A stretch of 64,000 nt of DNA. Origin: Campylobacter sp. US33a. Lineage in GTDB: Bacteria; Campylobacterota; Campylobacteria; Campylobacterales; Campylobacteraceae. The DNA lies in contig NZ_RYYL01000002.1 of the NCBI RefSeq assembly GCF_004378855.1, positions 1 to 64,000 on the forward strand. Reading direction: 5' to 3'. Position numbers and translations under genes: made by a program. Under the pieces are notes generated by a model. That model did not search any database and was not told where the DNA came from. It was given only the letters and a program-made list of their open reading frames with translations. Within the stretch, counting starts at the first letter, position 1; each line of letters starts with the position of its first letter. Positions 18,903 through 27,263 of the stretch are shown here, piece by piece.

Positions 18903-19625
18903 ATGATCATTAAAGCACAAAATATCATCACGCGTTTTGGCAAAAAGCTAGTGCATGATGGAGTAAGTTTTGAAGTAAGAGAAAACGAAATTTTTGGCAT
19001 TTTAGGTGGAAGTGGGAGCGGAAAATCCGTGCTTTTAAAGCAAATGTTGCTTCTGGAGCATTTTGATGGTGGAGAGTATGAAATTCTTGGTACAAGATTA
19101 AAAAATATTAGCGAAAAAGATGCTTTAAATTTGCGACAAAAATGGGGAGTGGTTTTTCAATTTGGTGCTTTATTTAGCTTTTTTTCTGTGTTTGAAAACA
19201 TAGCCATACCTTTAAAAGAATATACAAAATTAAACTCACAAACCATCAATGAGCTTGTAAGAATGAAATTAAAAATGGTAGGCTTGGATGAGAGTGTTTT
19301 AACGCAATATCCTAGCGAGTTAAGTGGCGGCATGAAAAAACGCGTGGCTATTGCTAGAGCTTTGGCACTTGATAGCAAATTACTTTTTTTAGATGAGCCA
19401 ACTTCGGGGCTTGATCCACATAGTAGCCGCGAATTTGATGAGCTTATTTTAAAACTCAAGCAAAGTTTTGATTTAAATATCATTTTAGTTACGCACGATA
19501 AGGAGAGTATGGGAAATTTACTCGATCGTTTTATTATTTTAGAAGAGAAAAAAATTGCATTTTGTGGGACTTATGAGGAGTTAAGAGAGCAAAATGAACG
19601 GCTTTTTCAAAGATTTATGGGGTAG
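18903..19625 (+). CDS. MlaF-type lipid ABC transporter ATP-binding protein (iamA)
   Basis: A 240-residue ABC ATPase. Walker A is GGSGSGKSVLLK (about 35-46), the signature is LSGGMKKRVAIARAL, Walker B is LLFLDEPTSGLDP and the switch histidine is in VTHDKE. The GG-MKKR form of the signature is typical of MlaF/Ttg2A. It drives phospholipid transport with the upstream permease. The start codon follows directly on the permease stop. Cj1647 (iamA) was once called an invasion-associated marker in C. jejuni; the lipid transport role fits the sequence better. Confidence 0.93.
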   Translation: MIIKAQNIITRFGKKLVHDGVSFEVRENEIFGILGGSGSGKSVLLKQMLLLEHFDGGEYEILGTRLKNISEKDALNLRQKWGVVFQFGALFSFFSVFENIAIPLKEYTKLNSQTINELVRMKLKMVGLDESVLTQYPSELSGGMKKRVAIARALALDSKLLFLDEPTSGLDPHSSREFDELILKLKQSFDLNIILVTHDKESMGNLLDRFIILEEKKIAFCGTYEELREQNERLFQRFMG

Positions 19626-19628
19626 ATT

Positions 19629-20528
19629 ATGGAGAATAGGGCGAATTATTTTTTTGTAGGATTTTTTGTTTTTGGAGTGTTTTTTGCAGGCATTTTTTTT
19701 GTGATGTGGATGAGTGGCTTTTCTCAAAAACAAGAATTTGAGTATTATCAAATTTACACTCAGGAATCCGTCGCAGGACTCGGGATTAAAGCTCCGGTAA
19801 GGTTTTTGGGGGTGGAGATTGGTAGTGTTGAAGAGATTAATATCGACACTAAAGAAGGTATAGGTGTGAGTATTTTGATCAAAGTCAAAAAAGGAACTCC
19901 TATCAAAGAAGATACTTATGCAAATTTACAATTTCAAGGCATTACGGGACTTAAATTCATACAATTACAAGGCGGGAGCAATGAAGCACCTTTTTTGAAA
20001 ACAAGTGATAAAAATATCGCTACCATTAAAATCAAAGAAAGTTTTTTAAGCACTTTTGATAGGCAAAGTGGCAAACTTTTTTCTTTAGTTGAAACTGCTG
20101 ATAATAAAACAAAAGTTTTACTAAGTGATCAAAATTTGAAAAATCTTTCCATTGCACTTGAAAATTTGGCAAGTGTGAGTAAGACTTTAAATAAAGATAC
20201 TAAAGTAATGACGCAAAAAATCATCAACGCCAGTGAAGATATCAGCAAAATGGCAAAAGCAATCGAAAAAACAGCAAATCACGAAAAATTCAATCAAACT
20301 TTAGATTCTATCGAAAAAAGTGCCAACGCTATTAATAATCTTTCACAAAAGATTTCAACCAAATTTGATGAATATGATGAAATTAAATACGATTTAGGTG
20401 TAAATTTAGAGCTTTTACGAAGGCTTTTGGTGCAAAGCAATGAATTTATTAGAAATCTTGAGCAAAGTCCTTCGGATTTGCTTTTTAAAAAAAGTTCTAA
20501 AAACCCAGCTCCAGGAGAGAAAAGATGA
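19629..20528 (+). CDS. MlaD/MCE-domain substrate-binding protein
   Basis: A 299-residue protein anchored by an N-terminal helix (about 8-28, FVGFFVFGVFFAGIFFVMWM). The MCE domain follows (GLGIKAPVRFLGVEIGSVEEI, about 49-69, then YANLQFQGITGLKFIQLQGG). The C-terminal half is a long helical, coiled-coil-prone stalk (about 170-270). MCE proteins form hexamers that pass lipids through the periplasm to or from the MlaE permease. It fits third place in the four-gene operon and corresponds to Cj1648. Confidence 0.9.
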   Translation: MENRANYFFVGFFVFGVFFAGIFFVMWMSGFSQKQEFEYYQIYTQESVAGLGIKAPVRFLGVEIGSVEEINIDTKEGIGVSILIKVKKGTPIKEDTYANLQFQGITGLKFIQLQGGSNEAPFLKTSDKNIATIKIKESFLSTFDRQSGKLFSLVETADNKTKVLLSDQNLKNLSIALENLASVSKTLNKDTKVMTQKIINASEDISKMAKAIEKTANHEKFNQTLDSIEKSANAINNLSQKISTKFDEYDEIKYDLGVNLELLRRLLVQSNEFIRNLEQSPSDLLFKKSSKNPAPGEKR

Positions 20529-21127
20529 GAAAAATTTTACTTTGTATTTTTGCACTTTTTTTAAGTGCTTGTTCTTTTAGTCAAAAAGAAATCAATCCTC
20601 CTTCGGTTAAATTCATTTTAAATTCTGATGAACTTTTGGCTACAGAAACTTTGACTCAAACCCGTTTTAAAATTAAAATTTTGATGCCACAAAGTCCACT
20701 TTATTTACAAAGCAATCAAATATATTATCTCAAAAAGAACGAACTTAACAGCTACGCATTTCATATGTGGGAAAGCCCGCTTACTATGAGTTATTATTCA
20801 TTTATGACGCATAAACTGCAAAATAGCGGTATTTTTGAAGCGGTGATTAATAAAAACAGTTTAATTTCGCCAGATTATATCCTAGAAAGCAGAATGGATA
20901 ATTTTGAACAAGTATTTGATGATAATGATAATTTTGTGTGGCTTAAAATGAGCGTGAGTTTGATAAGGGCGCAAGATAAGACTTTGCTTGGACAGAGATT
21001 TTTTGATTATAGAACCGAGGTGGATAATCAAAATATACAAAGTGTTGTTGCTGCCTTTGATAAAACCTTAAATTCTTTGAGCAATGATCTTGTGGTTTGG
21101 ATTAGTGAGCTTTTAAAAAAGGAATGA
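20525..21127 (+). CDS. ABC-transport auxiliary lipoprotein (PqiC-like)
   Basis: A 200-residue lipoprotein. The signal ends in LFLSACSF, a lipobox with Cys16 as the lipidated residue. The mature part has the layout of PqiC/ABC-transport auxiliary lipoproteins (a YYLKKNELNSYAFHMW segment and a late YRTEVDNQN segment). It probably anchors the MCE complex to the outer membrane. The start overlaps the MCE gene stop by four bases; it corresponds to Cj1649. Confidence 0.82.
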   Translation: MRKILLCIFALFLSACSFSQKEINPPSVKFILNSDELLATETLTQTRFKIKILMPQSPLYLQSNQIYYLKKNELNSYAFHMWESPLTMSYYSFMTHKLQNSGIFEAVINKNSLISPDYILESRMDNFEQVFDDNDNFVWLKMSVSLIRAQDKTLLGQRFFDYRTEVDNQNIQSVVAAFDKTLNSLSNDLVVWISELLKKE

Positions 21128-21168
21128 AAAGTGCTTATAAATGCCAAATGCATGTTGAAGGATAAATA

Positions 21169-21666
21169 ATGAGTAAAGAATTAAAAATTTTAGAGCAGCA
21201 TTTGGGAAAAGTGCAGGCTGTGGGTGAATTTAAGGCGAGTCAAATTTGTACGCAAATCAATGATGCGAATGATTTTATCGGAGCTTTGCAAGTTTTAGAT
21301 CTTGCTTTAAGGAAAATTCATACAAGTATTAGCACATATGATACGAATTTAGATGAAAGTCAAAAAGGCACTTTGGATGCAAATATATCGCAGTTCATAC
21401 AAAATTGTTCTTTTATGGGCACGGCACTTTTTGATAATGCTTTTAATGTTTATGTGGGACAAAAACTTTTTGAATTTGAAATTTCAAATCCGCTTTTAAT
21501 ACTGCAAAAATATGGCTACGAAGGTGTTTTGGCTTATGTTGAAGATAAAAGAGAGGAGCTTAAAGGCATTTTAGGCGAGCTAGCAAGCATCATTGCGATG
21601 GGGATTGATACTGATTTTGCTAATGCTTTAAATTCTACAAACGATCTTAAAAAAATCTTTTATTAA
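21169..21666 (+). CDS. conserved hypothetical protein (Cj1650-like)
   Basis: A 165-residue cytoplasmic protein, mostly helical, no signal or membrane segment. Position after the Mla operon matches Cj1650 of C. jejuni, which I recall as linked to the flagellar regulon; I see no clear sigma-54 or sigma-28 promoter in the 41 bases upstream. GAAGGATAA gives a good ribosome binding site. I do not recognise a domain. The strong hairpin beginning at its stop codon ends this transcription unit. Confidence 0.7.
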   Translation: MSKELKILEQHLGKVQAVGEFKASQICTQINDANDFIGALQVLDLALRKIHTSISTYDTNLDESQKGTLDANISQFIQNCSFMGTALFDNAFNVYVGQKLFEFEISNPLLILQKYGYEGVLAYVEDKREELKGILGELASIIAMGIDTDFANALNSTNDLKKIFY

Positions 21667-21710
21667 GCTTGTCAAATTCGGCAAGCTTAATCACTTCTTT
21701 TTTCTTACAA
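21662..21710 (+). terminator. Rho-independent terminator after the Mla operon
   Basis: ATTAAGCTTG (21662-21671) and CAAGCTTAAT (21682-21691) are a perfect 10-bp inverted repeat with a 10-base loop, followed by CACTTCTTTTTTCTT. It overlaps the stop codon of the preceding gene. It also marks the left edge of the accessory island. Confidence 0.8.
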
Positions 21711-21755
21711 TAAATTTTTCTAATAATTTTTTCAAATGACACAAGCTGTCGCAAG

Positions 21756-21761
21756 CTTATT
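21756..21761 (+). promoter_or_regulatory. candidate -10 box at the left end of the island
   Basis: TATACT preceded by TTATTT resembles a Campylobacter -10 region and lies 37 bases before the ATG of the first island gene. The -35 side has no clear match, as usual in this genus. Confidence 0.35.
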
Positions 21762-21798
21762 TTATACTTCTTCTTGAAATCAAAATCAAGGAGAAAAA

Positions 21799-22311
21799 AT
21801 GAATAAATTAACTTTATTTTTAGGCGGTGTTGCACTAGGTGCTTGTGGCTATGGACTTAAGAAGTGGTATGATAAACAATGCCAAAAAGAACAAGGCGAT
21901 TGCGATGAGAATTTAGGCAATTTTTTTGAAAACACGACAAAAGACGAAGAAAACTTTAGTGAAGAAAGTTTAAACAAAGAAAAACTTAATGAAAAAAGAC
22001 TTAACAATAATAGTGAAAGAATTATTGATTTGTTTTATCTTTTAGATAAATACAGCAAGCCTTTTTTGCAAGATTTAAAAGATAAAGAGTTTTTAAATTT
22101 CAAAGCAAAATACACAGATGATGTTAGCTATGATTTAAAAAATATAAATTTAGAATTTAAAGATGACTTAGAAGAAATCATTAGGCGGGCTAAAAATTTA
22201 AAAGCCTTAGAAGCTTTTTACGAAATCAAAAATAAATACACATCATTTATTTATGCCCTAAATAGAGAGATACACAGAAGAATAAGCAAAATTTTAGCAA
22301 AGCAAAAATGA
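21799..22311 (+). CDS. small membrane-anchored protein, island paralogue A
   Basis: 170 residues. The N-terminus (MNKLTLFLGGVALGACGYGLKKWYD) is a short glycine-rich hydrophobic segment followed by positive charge; GAC could be read as a lipobox, but the segment also looks like a glycine-zipper anchor. The rest is charged and helical. A block LKDKEFLNFKAKY (about 96-108) recurs in the gene at 22520 (LNDPKFLEFRKAY) and in the broken copy at 22963 (FNDKEFVNFKKDF), so these are one small family. Function unknown. It overlaps the next gene by four bases. Confidence 0.65.
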   Translation: MNKLTLFLGGVALGACGYGLKKWYDKQCQKEQGDCDENLGNFFENTTKDEENFSEESLNKEKLNEKRLNNNSERIIDLFYLLDKYSKPFLQDLKDKEFLNFKAKYTDDVSYDLKNINLEFKDDLEEIIRRAKNLKALEAFYEIKNKYTSFIYALNREIHRRISKILAKQK

Positions 22312-22523
22312 TTATTGTAGGAATTTTGGGAGTTTTAATTAGCGTAGTGGCTTTGTTTGCTCATGGGGTGTTTTGGATTGTATTTGGGAGTATATTTTGG
22401 GGCGTGATTTTAGCTTTTATGCTTTTAGATTTAAGCGGAAGTTATAGCGTAGTGGCACTTTATATACTTTTTGTAGTACTTAATTTAATTTTAATTTACA
22501 AAATTACAAAGGAGAAAAAATGA
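22308..22523 (+). CDS. small two-helix membrane protein
   Basis: 71 residues, almost entirely two hydrophobic helices (about 2-41 and 48-66) ending in ITKEKK. No family recognised. It is held by four-base overlaps with both neighbours, so it is co-translated with the two membrane-anchored paralogues. Size and layout would suit a small subunit, antitoxin-like or holin-like protein, but nothing in the sequence decides this. Confidence 0.6.
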   Translation: MIIVGILGVLISVVALFAHGVFWIVFGSIFWGVILAFMLLDLSGSYSVVALYILFVVLNLILIYKITKEKK

Positions 22524-22954
22524 AAAAATTAGTTTTAGCTTTAGGTGGAATCGCACTAGGTGCTTGTAGTGGCAAAATTTATCAAGGTATTAAAAATACT
22601 TGGAATGAATTCATTTTTAAGGATCTTATCGCACTTAGAAAGGTCATCAAGCAATACGAAGAGATGGAGAAAATTTATCCTAGCTATTTAAATGATCCTA
22701 AATTTTTAGAATTTAGAAAAGCTTATAAATACGATGCAGAAGTCATTCATAATATGAAAGATCATTTATTTAGCGATTTAAAAAAGGAAAAGCTTATCCA
22801 AATAGGCACCACAATGGAAGCTTTTATGGAATATGGCGATAAATATCTTGAAAATGATGAAACGGCGTTGAAAATTAACTGGAGATTTTGTACTATGAAA
22901 TTTAGATTTGATAGTGCTTTGTTCCAATTACAAGATATAAATAAGATGGATTAG
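22520..22954 (+). CDS. small membrane-anchored protein, island paralogue C
   Basis: 144 residues. Begins MKKLVLALGGIALGACSGKIYQG, nearly the same module as the gene at 21799, with a GACS lipobox-like end. The charged helical body carries LNDPKFLEFRKAYKYD (about 66-81) and SDLKKEKLIQIG. It is a diverged paralogue of the first island gene; identity is clearest at the anchor and in the D-x-x-F-L-x-F block. GGAGAAAAA is a good ribosome binding site. Confidence 0.65.
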   Translation: MKKLVLALGGIALGACSGKIYQGIKNTWNEFIFKDLIALRKVIKQYEEMEKIYPSYLNDPKFLEFRKAYKYDAEVIHNMKDHLFSDLKKEKLIQIGTTMEAFMEYGDKYLENDETALKINWRFCTMKFRFDSALFQLQDINKMD

Positions 22955-22962
22955 GGGGTTAA

Positions 22963-23151
22963 ATGCGAGAAAAATTAAAATAAATTTATCAAAATTTTGA
23001 ACTTTTAAATACTCAATTTTCAAGTTATTTTAATGATAAAGAATTTGTGAATTTCAAAAAAGATTTTGAAGTGAAAAATGCTTTAAATTATCGTGATTTT
23101 GAGGAATTTGACTTAGAGGAAAAAGACAAAGAAAGGCTTAAAGACATGTAA
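22963..23151 (+). pseudogene. third, broken member of the island paralogue family
   Basis: An ATG at 22963, after TAGGGGGTTAA, opens a 63-codon frame stopped at codon 7 by TAA (22981-22983). Beyond it the frame stays open and encodes IYQNFELLNTQF and FNDKEFVNFKKDF, clear relatives of the two genes upstream. The glycine-rich anchor is missing and the C-terminus stops early. CAA to TAA is a likely single-base cause, but that is inference. Confidence 0.6.
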
Positions 23152-23192
23152 ATTTGTTTGTTAGCTTATGTGGATTTTGCGGTAAAAATACC

Positions 23193-23372
23193 ATGAAAGA
23201 ACAAACAATGCAAATAATTTCTAGGATTTTTATGCCTATGTTTCTTATCTCTAGTTTGTATTTTGCATTAAAAGAGGAAAAGTTAGATAAGCAAATTCGC
23301 AAGGCGTTTAAAGAAAAAGATGAGTTGATGAGAGAAAAATCTTTATGGATTTCCCAAGTCCTACCTTTTTAA
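23193..23372 (+). CDS. possible small membrane protein or gene remnant
   Basis: 59 residues from the ATG at 23193: a hydrophobic helix (IISRIFMPMFLISSLYFALK) followed by a charged stretch. The frame extends upstream to a TTG at 23154, but the extra residues look non-genic. There is no strong ribosome binding site. It sits between a broken gene and the YaaW promoter, so it may be another remnant of island decay. Confidence 0.35.
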   Translation: MKEQTMQIISRIFMPMFLISSLYFALKEEKLDKQIRKAFKEKDELMREKSLWISQVLPF

Positions 23373-23413
23373 AGTTTTGATTAAAATTTTTTAACCTTGT
23401 GTTAAAAAATTTA

Positions 23414-23446
23414 TTGACTTTTTATGGCGGCGGGGGGGGGTATAAT
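23414..23446 (+). promoter_or_regulatory. poly-G (G9) promoter of the YaaW gene, probably phase variable
   Basis: TTGACT (23414-23419) and TATAAT (23441-23446) flank a 21-base spacer whose 3' part is GGCGGC followed by nine G (23432-23440), touching the -10 box. The ATG of the YaaW gene is 26 bases beyond, with AAGGAGAGAG between. Slippage in the G tract changes -35/-10 spacing, as known for the porA promoter of Neisseria. G tracts of 8 or more are the usual contingency loci of Campylobacter but mostly lie in coding regions. Confidence 0.75.
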
Positions 23447-23472
23447 TTTACGGAATTTTTTAAGGAGAGAGA

Positions 23473-24261
23473 ATGGCTTATAAATTTGATATAGATTTAG
23501 AGTTTTCAAGAGAATTAAAAAATGAAGAATTAAATGATCTAGTAAGTATCATAACGCACGATAAAGATGGTTCTGCAAGGTGGACGGAGCTTTTAAGCAT
23601 TAGTGGGCTTTATAAAACACATTATCCAAATCATCAAAAATATTTAGAACTTATTTTAGAAGAAATTCAAAGATTTGGTGGAAATAGTTTTGTGAACGTT
23701 TTTAGAGGAAGCGGAGTTTTATACAAAGAAATTTTGTGCGATGTGGCTGATAAATATAAAGTTAATTACAACAGAAAAGCCGATACCGAACTCATAGAAA
23801 CAAATCTTTTTATGAAAATTTTGGAAACTTCTTTAGATAAAATGAGTCAAGAGGATATAAAAACAATCTCTCAAGAATTAGATTTAAAGCTAACCAATTT
23901 TGATAGACAAGCTTTAATGGCAAGTTTGCAAATTTTAATAAAACAAAGTCTAATAATACCTTTTGTGATAAATAGAACTATTCTTATGGGTGTAGGTTGC
24001 ATACCGCCTATAATTACTGGTGGTTCCATTCTTGCTGGTACTGCACTAGGGCGTGTTGCTACTATATTCACAGGTCCTATAGGTTGGGCGATTACTGGGG
24101 CTTGGACTGCTATAGATTTAGCAGGTCCTGCTTATAGGGTAACAATGCCTTTAGTGATACAAATAGCTTTTTTAAGACAATTATACAAAGCAAAACCCAA
24201 AGGTATTAATATTAATTCAATAATAGGAGGTTTTGAAAAAGTAAAAAATAATGAAAAATGA
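23473..24261 (+). CDS. YaaW family protein with N-terminal DUF3944
   Basis: 262 residues. Residues 1-~35 (FDIDLEFSRELKNEELNDLVSIITHDKDG) are the DUF3944 motif. The rest matches the YaaW/UPF0174 family found in E. coli and Helicobacter (WTELLSISGLYKTHYPNHQKYLELI; later FGGNSFVNVFRGSG). A long hydrophobic region (about 155-220) is rich in Gly, Ile and Pro and likely enters the membrane. The biochemical role of YaaW is unknown. The promoter contains a G9 tract. The last 11 bases overlap the next gene. Confidence 0.82.
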   Translation: MAYKFDIDLEFSRELKNEELNDLVSIITHDKDGSARWTELLSISGLYKTHYPNHQKYLELILEEIQRFGGNSFVNVFRGSGVLYKEILCDVADKYKVNYNRKADTELIETNLFMKILETSLDKMSQEDIKTISQELDLKLTNFDRQALMASLQILIKQSLIIPFVINRTILMGVGCIPPIITGGSILAGTALGRVATIFTGPIGWAITGAWTAIDLAGPAYRVTMPLVIQIAFLRQLYKAKPKGININSIIGGFEKVKNNEK

Positions 24262-24556
24262 AATTTTTCCTTGCACGTCTTGTGGAGCGTGTTGTAAAAA
24301 TATAGGCAAAGTAGATGAGTTAAAGGAATTTAATCAAAATGGCGTTTGTATGAATTTGCAAAATGATAATACTTGCAAAATTTATCATACTCGCCCTTTA
24401 GTTTGTAGAGTGGATGAATTGTATGAAAAATGTTTTTCTAAACAAATGAGTAAAATTGATTTTTATAATGAAAATATAAAAATCTGCAATTCATTACAAG
24501 AAAAATTTAATATAGAGAAAAAATATAGAATTAATTTTTTAAATAAGGAGAATTAA
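24251..24556 (+). CDS. YkgJ-type cysteine cluster protein
   Basis: 101 residues with an N-terminal CTSCGACCKNIG and later C-M-N-L, C-K-I-Y-H and LVCRVDE cysteines, the arrangement of the YkgJ/CxxCxxCC family thought to bind zinc or an Fe-S cluster. Many relatives act as maturation or modification partners of a neighbouring protein. It starts inside the 3' end of the YaaW gene, so the two are translationally coupled, and ends 2 bases before the glycine-zipper gene. Confidence 0.75.
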   Translation: MKNEIFPCTSCGACCKNIGKVDELKEFNQNGVCMNLQNDNTCKIYHTRPLVCRVDELYEKCFSKQMSKIDFYNENIKICNSLQEKFNIEKKYRINFLNKEN

Positions 24557-24557
24557 A

Positions 24558-25556
24558 ATGGCAGTTCCATTTATTTTAGGTGGTATAGCATTAGCAACAG
24601 GTGCTTTTGGCGCAAAAAAAGCTTATGATGGTTTCAAAGATAAGTCTGAAGCTAACTCTATAAATGATAGTGCAAAGAGTATATTTAATTATTCAAAAGA
24701 AAAATTAGAACAAGCAAGAAGTGACGCAGAAAATTCTTTAGAAAATTTAGGTAAAGCCAAATTGCATATTCATCAAAATTCTTTTAAAGAATTCGTAGAA
24801 ATTTTTTCAAAAATGAAAAATGTTGAAACGCAAGATTTTTCAAAAGATGATTTAAATTTTAATATTCAAGAATTTGTTGAATTTACTAGAGAAAGTGTAG
24901 TAAGTTTTACAGAATTAGCAGGAGGTGGAATAGCGTCTTTAGGGGCTGGAGCGCTAGCTGGAATTGGAGCATACGGAAGCGTTGGAATGCTTGCTAGTGC
25001 CTCAACAGGAACAGCAATAGCATCTTTAAGTGGAGCAGCGGCTACAAATGCTACTTTGGCTTGGCTTGGTGGTGGAAGTTTAGCTGCTGGAGGTTTTGGT
25101 ATGGCTGGAGGAATGGCGGTTTTGGGTGGTATAGTGGCTGCACCCGTCTTGGCTGTAGGAGGATTTTTATATTCAAAAATAGGAGAAAAAGCTTTAGATG
25201 ATGCAAGAAGTAATTTGGCAAAAGCTAAAACAGCAGCACGAGAAATGGATACTGCAACAGTAGCTACAAATGCCATTGAGACTATTGTTGTGAATTCTTT
25301 AGAAATGATTCAAAAATTAGATGGAATACTATCAAATGAATTGAGCACTTTTAAATCAATGGTTATTAGAGAAAATGATTATTCTAAATATAGTAATGGA
25401 GAAAAATCATATACGCAATATATTGTAAATTTGGTTAAGGCTATTAGCGGAATATGCAAAGTTAATGTTTTAACTGAAGAAGGTGAAGTCAATGAGGAAT
25501 TTAAAAAAGCCGTGCAAACAGCAAAAGATTTAAGTAAAGAAATTCAAAGTTTATAA
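24558..25556 (+). CDS. glycine-zipper membrane protein of the island
   Basis: 332 residues. It begins MAVPFILGGIALATGAFGAKKAYDG, a third version of the anchor seen at 21799 and 22520. A charged helical region is followed by a long run (about 115-210) rich in Gly, Ala and small hydrophobics with G-x-x-x-G spacing (ELAGGGIASLGAGALAGIGAYG), then a second helical region. Such glycine zippers occur in pore-forming and membrane-remodelling proteins. I do not recognise the family. AAGGAGAA precedes the ATG. Confidence 0.7.
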   Translation: MAVPFILGGIALATGAFGAKKAYDGFKDKSEANSINDSAKSIFNYSKEKLEQARSDAENSLENLGKAKLHIHQNSFKEFVEIFSKMKNVETQDFSKDDLNFNIQEFVEFTRESVVSFTELAGGGIASLGAGALAGIGAYGSVGMLASASTGTAIASLSGAAATNATLAWLGGGSLAAGGFGMAGGMAVLGGIVAAPVLAVGGFLYSKIGEKALDDARSNLAKAKTAAREMDTATVATNAIETIVVNSLEMIQKLDGILSNELSTFKSMVIRENDYSKYSNGEKSYTQYIVNLVKAISGICKVNVLTEEGEVNEEFKKAVQTAKDLSKEIQSL

Positions 25557-25574
25557 GAGGTGATTTCACCTCTT
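25555..25574 (+). terminator. short hairpin between two island genes
   Basis: AAGAGGTGA and TCACCTCTT form a perfect 9-bp inverted repeat around TT, right after the stop of the glycine-zipper gene. Only AAATTT follows, so it is a weak terminator or an mRNA processing/stability hairpin that would lower expression of the downstream gene. Confidence 0.55.
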
Positions 25575-25591
25575 AAATTTAGGAGAATAAA

Positions 25592-27250
25592 ATGAATAAG
25601 AAATTATTATTTGATGAATTAATTGATCAACTAGGCACACAAAGCTTAGCAAGACTCGATTTAAATATTTTTGATTTAAATTCTTATGGAGCAATGGTGG
25701 AGAGTGCAAAACACACTACAAATACACAAAAAACCATAAAGCAACATGGCGATAATCCAAATGGTTTTGGGCAGTCTTTTGAAACCTTAGAAGTGGGAAA
25801 AGAAAATATTAAAAACACTTATTATAAAACAGGAGAAAGAAGCTTTACTACAGATGAACTAGCTGATATTAAAGCGGTTTATAATAATGAAGAAATTGGT
25901 GGTAAATATAGCCAAGAAAGAAAAGAAAATATTTTAGCAAATTATAGTTCAGAAGAAATAAAGGCAATAGCAAAAAATGAAAAATTAATGAAATATGCCA
26001 CCACAAATCACAATTTAGTTGATGTTGTTATAATTGATAAAAATGGCAATATTACCACAGAGCAACTAAAAGCTGTAAATGATAATATATTTAGCAACAA
26101 ATATAATAGGTATTTTGAAGGAGTAGATAGCGTAAGAGTGGATGAAAATGCCTATAATAACGCTAAAGAAAAATTAGAACAAGCAAAGCTAAATTTTGAA
26201 AAACATCCCTCAGAAAAAAATAAAGAAACCTTAAAAGAATATGAAGAAAAATTTAGCAAACTTAAAATGGGTTCTAATAAAGAAGAAGCAGGATATGTAA
26301 AAGGCGATAAGAAAGATAAAAATCATACAGATACCAACGAGCCTATGAAAAATGCTTTAAAAAATCAAGCCAAAGAAACATTGAATAATATCCATCAAAC
26401 AGGAATAAGTGATGCGGCAAGTGTTGTGCTTAGCACTTTTGCAAGTGGTGTTTTATGGGAAATTAAAGATGAATTTTTAGATAATAATTCACAAGATTTT
26501 AGCACTAGAATTAAAAGGATAATCACTGAAGTGATTAAAAAAGGTTCAGATTCTTATGCAAGAGGTGCAAGTTTTGGGATGATTGATGGTTTAGTAACTA
26601 TAATATCGCAATTTTTTAAAAAGATAGGCGGGCAATTAAAATATCTTTGGACCAATATTAGAAATGCAGCAAAATCAATATGGAATGCGATTTATTCTTA
26701 TATAACTGGAAAAATCACAAACTACGCAGAACTTATCAAAACCATTCTTAAATCTTTATTTTCAGCAGTTATGACTGTATTTGCAGTTGCATTAGAAGCA
26801 GAAATCTCAAATAAGCTAAAGCTAATTTTAGGTGAAACCATAGCGGGTATTTTGTCAATTGGAATTTCAATATTTGTTTGCTCTGTAGCTGTTATTTTGT
26901 TTTCAAAAACTATAGATTTGACTATCAATGCATTTTTTGGAATTTGTGCTGTAGCTAATATGGCTAAACAAAGAAGAGAAGAAATCGAAAGAGTATATGA
27001 TGTAATTATGCCTAAAATGATGGAAAATCTTGATAATTTGGAAAAATATATCGCAGATTATACGATAAATTTGCAAAATATGGGCGAAACGAGTTTCAAT
27101 GAGCTACAAAATGCTTTAAATAAAGAAAATTATGATAAAGCAAATCAAAGCATTATAAAATTAGCTAGTGTATATGGTGTCAATGATTTATTTGTAACAA
27201 GAGAAGAATTTGATAATTTTATGGCGAGTGACGAATCGTTTAAAATATAA
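25592..27250 (+). CDS. unrecognised 552-residue protein with C-terminal membrane hairpin
   Basis: The N-terminal ~240 residues are polar and charged, with a helical, coiled-coil-prone stretch (about 190-235). A middle region has amphipathic helices (SDAASVVLSTFASGVLWEI near 270). Two or three strong membrane helices follow (about 380-450), then a soluble helical tail with EIERVYDVIMPKMM. I do not recognise a family. The overall layout of a long polar head plus hydrophobic hairpin resembles membrane-acting effectors, but no catalytic motif is visible. GGAGAATAAA precedes the ATG; the WYL regulator follows 13 bases later. Confidence 0.65.
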   Translation: MNKKLLFDELIDQLGTQSLARLDLNIFDLNSYGAMVESAKHTTNTQKTIKQHGDNPNGFGQSFETLEVGKENIKNTYYKTGERSFTTDELADIKAVYNNEEIGGKYSQERKENILANYSSEEIKAIAKNEKLMKYATTNHNLVDVVIIDKNGNITTEQLKAVNDNIFSNKYNRYFEGVDSVRVDENAYNNAKEKLEQAKLNFEKHPSEKNKETLKEYEEKFSKLKMGSNKEEAGYVKGDKKDKNHTDTNEPMKNALKNQAKETLNNIHQTGISDAASVVLSTFASGVLWEIKDEFLDNNSQDFSTRIKRIITEVIKKGSDSYARGASFGMIDGLVTIISQFFKKIGGQLKYLWTNIRNAAKSIWNAIYSYITGKITNYAELIKTILKSLFSAVMTVFAVALEAEISNKLKLILGETIAGILSIGISIFVCSVAVILFSKTIDLTINAFFGICAVANMAKQRREEIERVYDVIMPKMMENLDNLEKYIADYTINLQNMGETSFNELQNALNKENYDKANQSIIKLASVYGVNDLFVTREEFDNFMASDESFKI

Positions 27251-27263
27251 ACAAAGATAATAT

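Noticed and set aside
21720-21798. Attachment-site repeat at the island edge, suggested by the repeated AAGCTTG/CAAGCTT motif
   Set aside because: The copies are part of a terminator hairpin and one loose repeat; no matching direct repeat was seen near 28.1 kb and there is no integrase or tRNA.
24866-25276. Minus-strand frame of 136 codons inside the glycine-zipper gene
   Set aside because: It is a shadow of Gly/Ala-rich codons; the product is a Pro/Ala/Lys repeat with no start signals.
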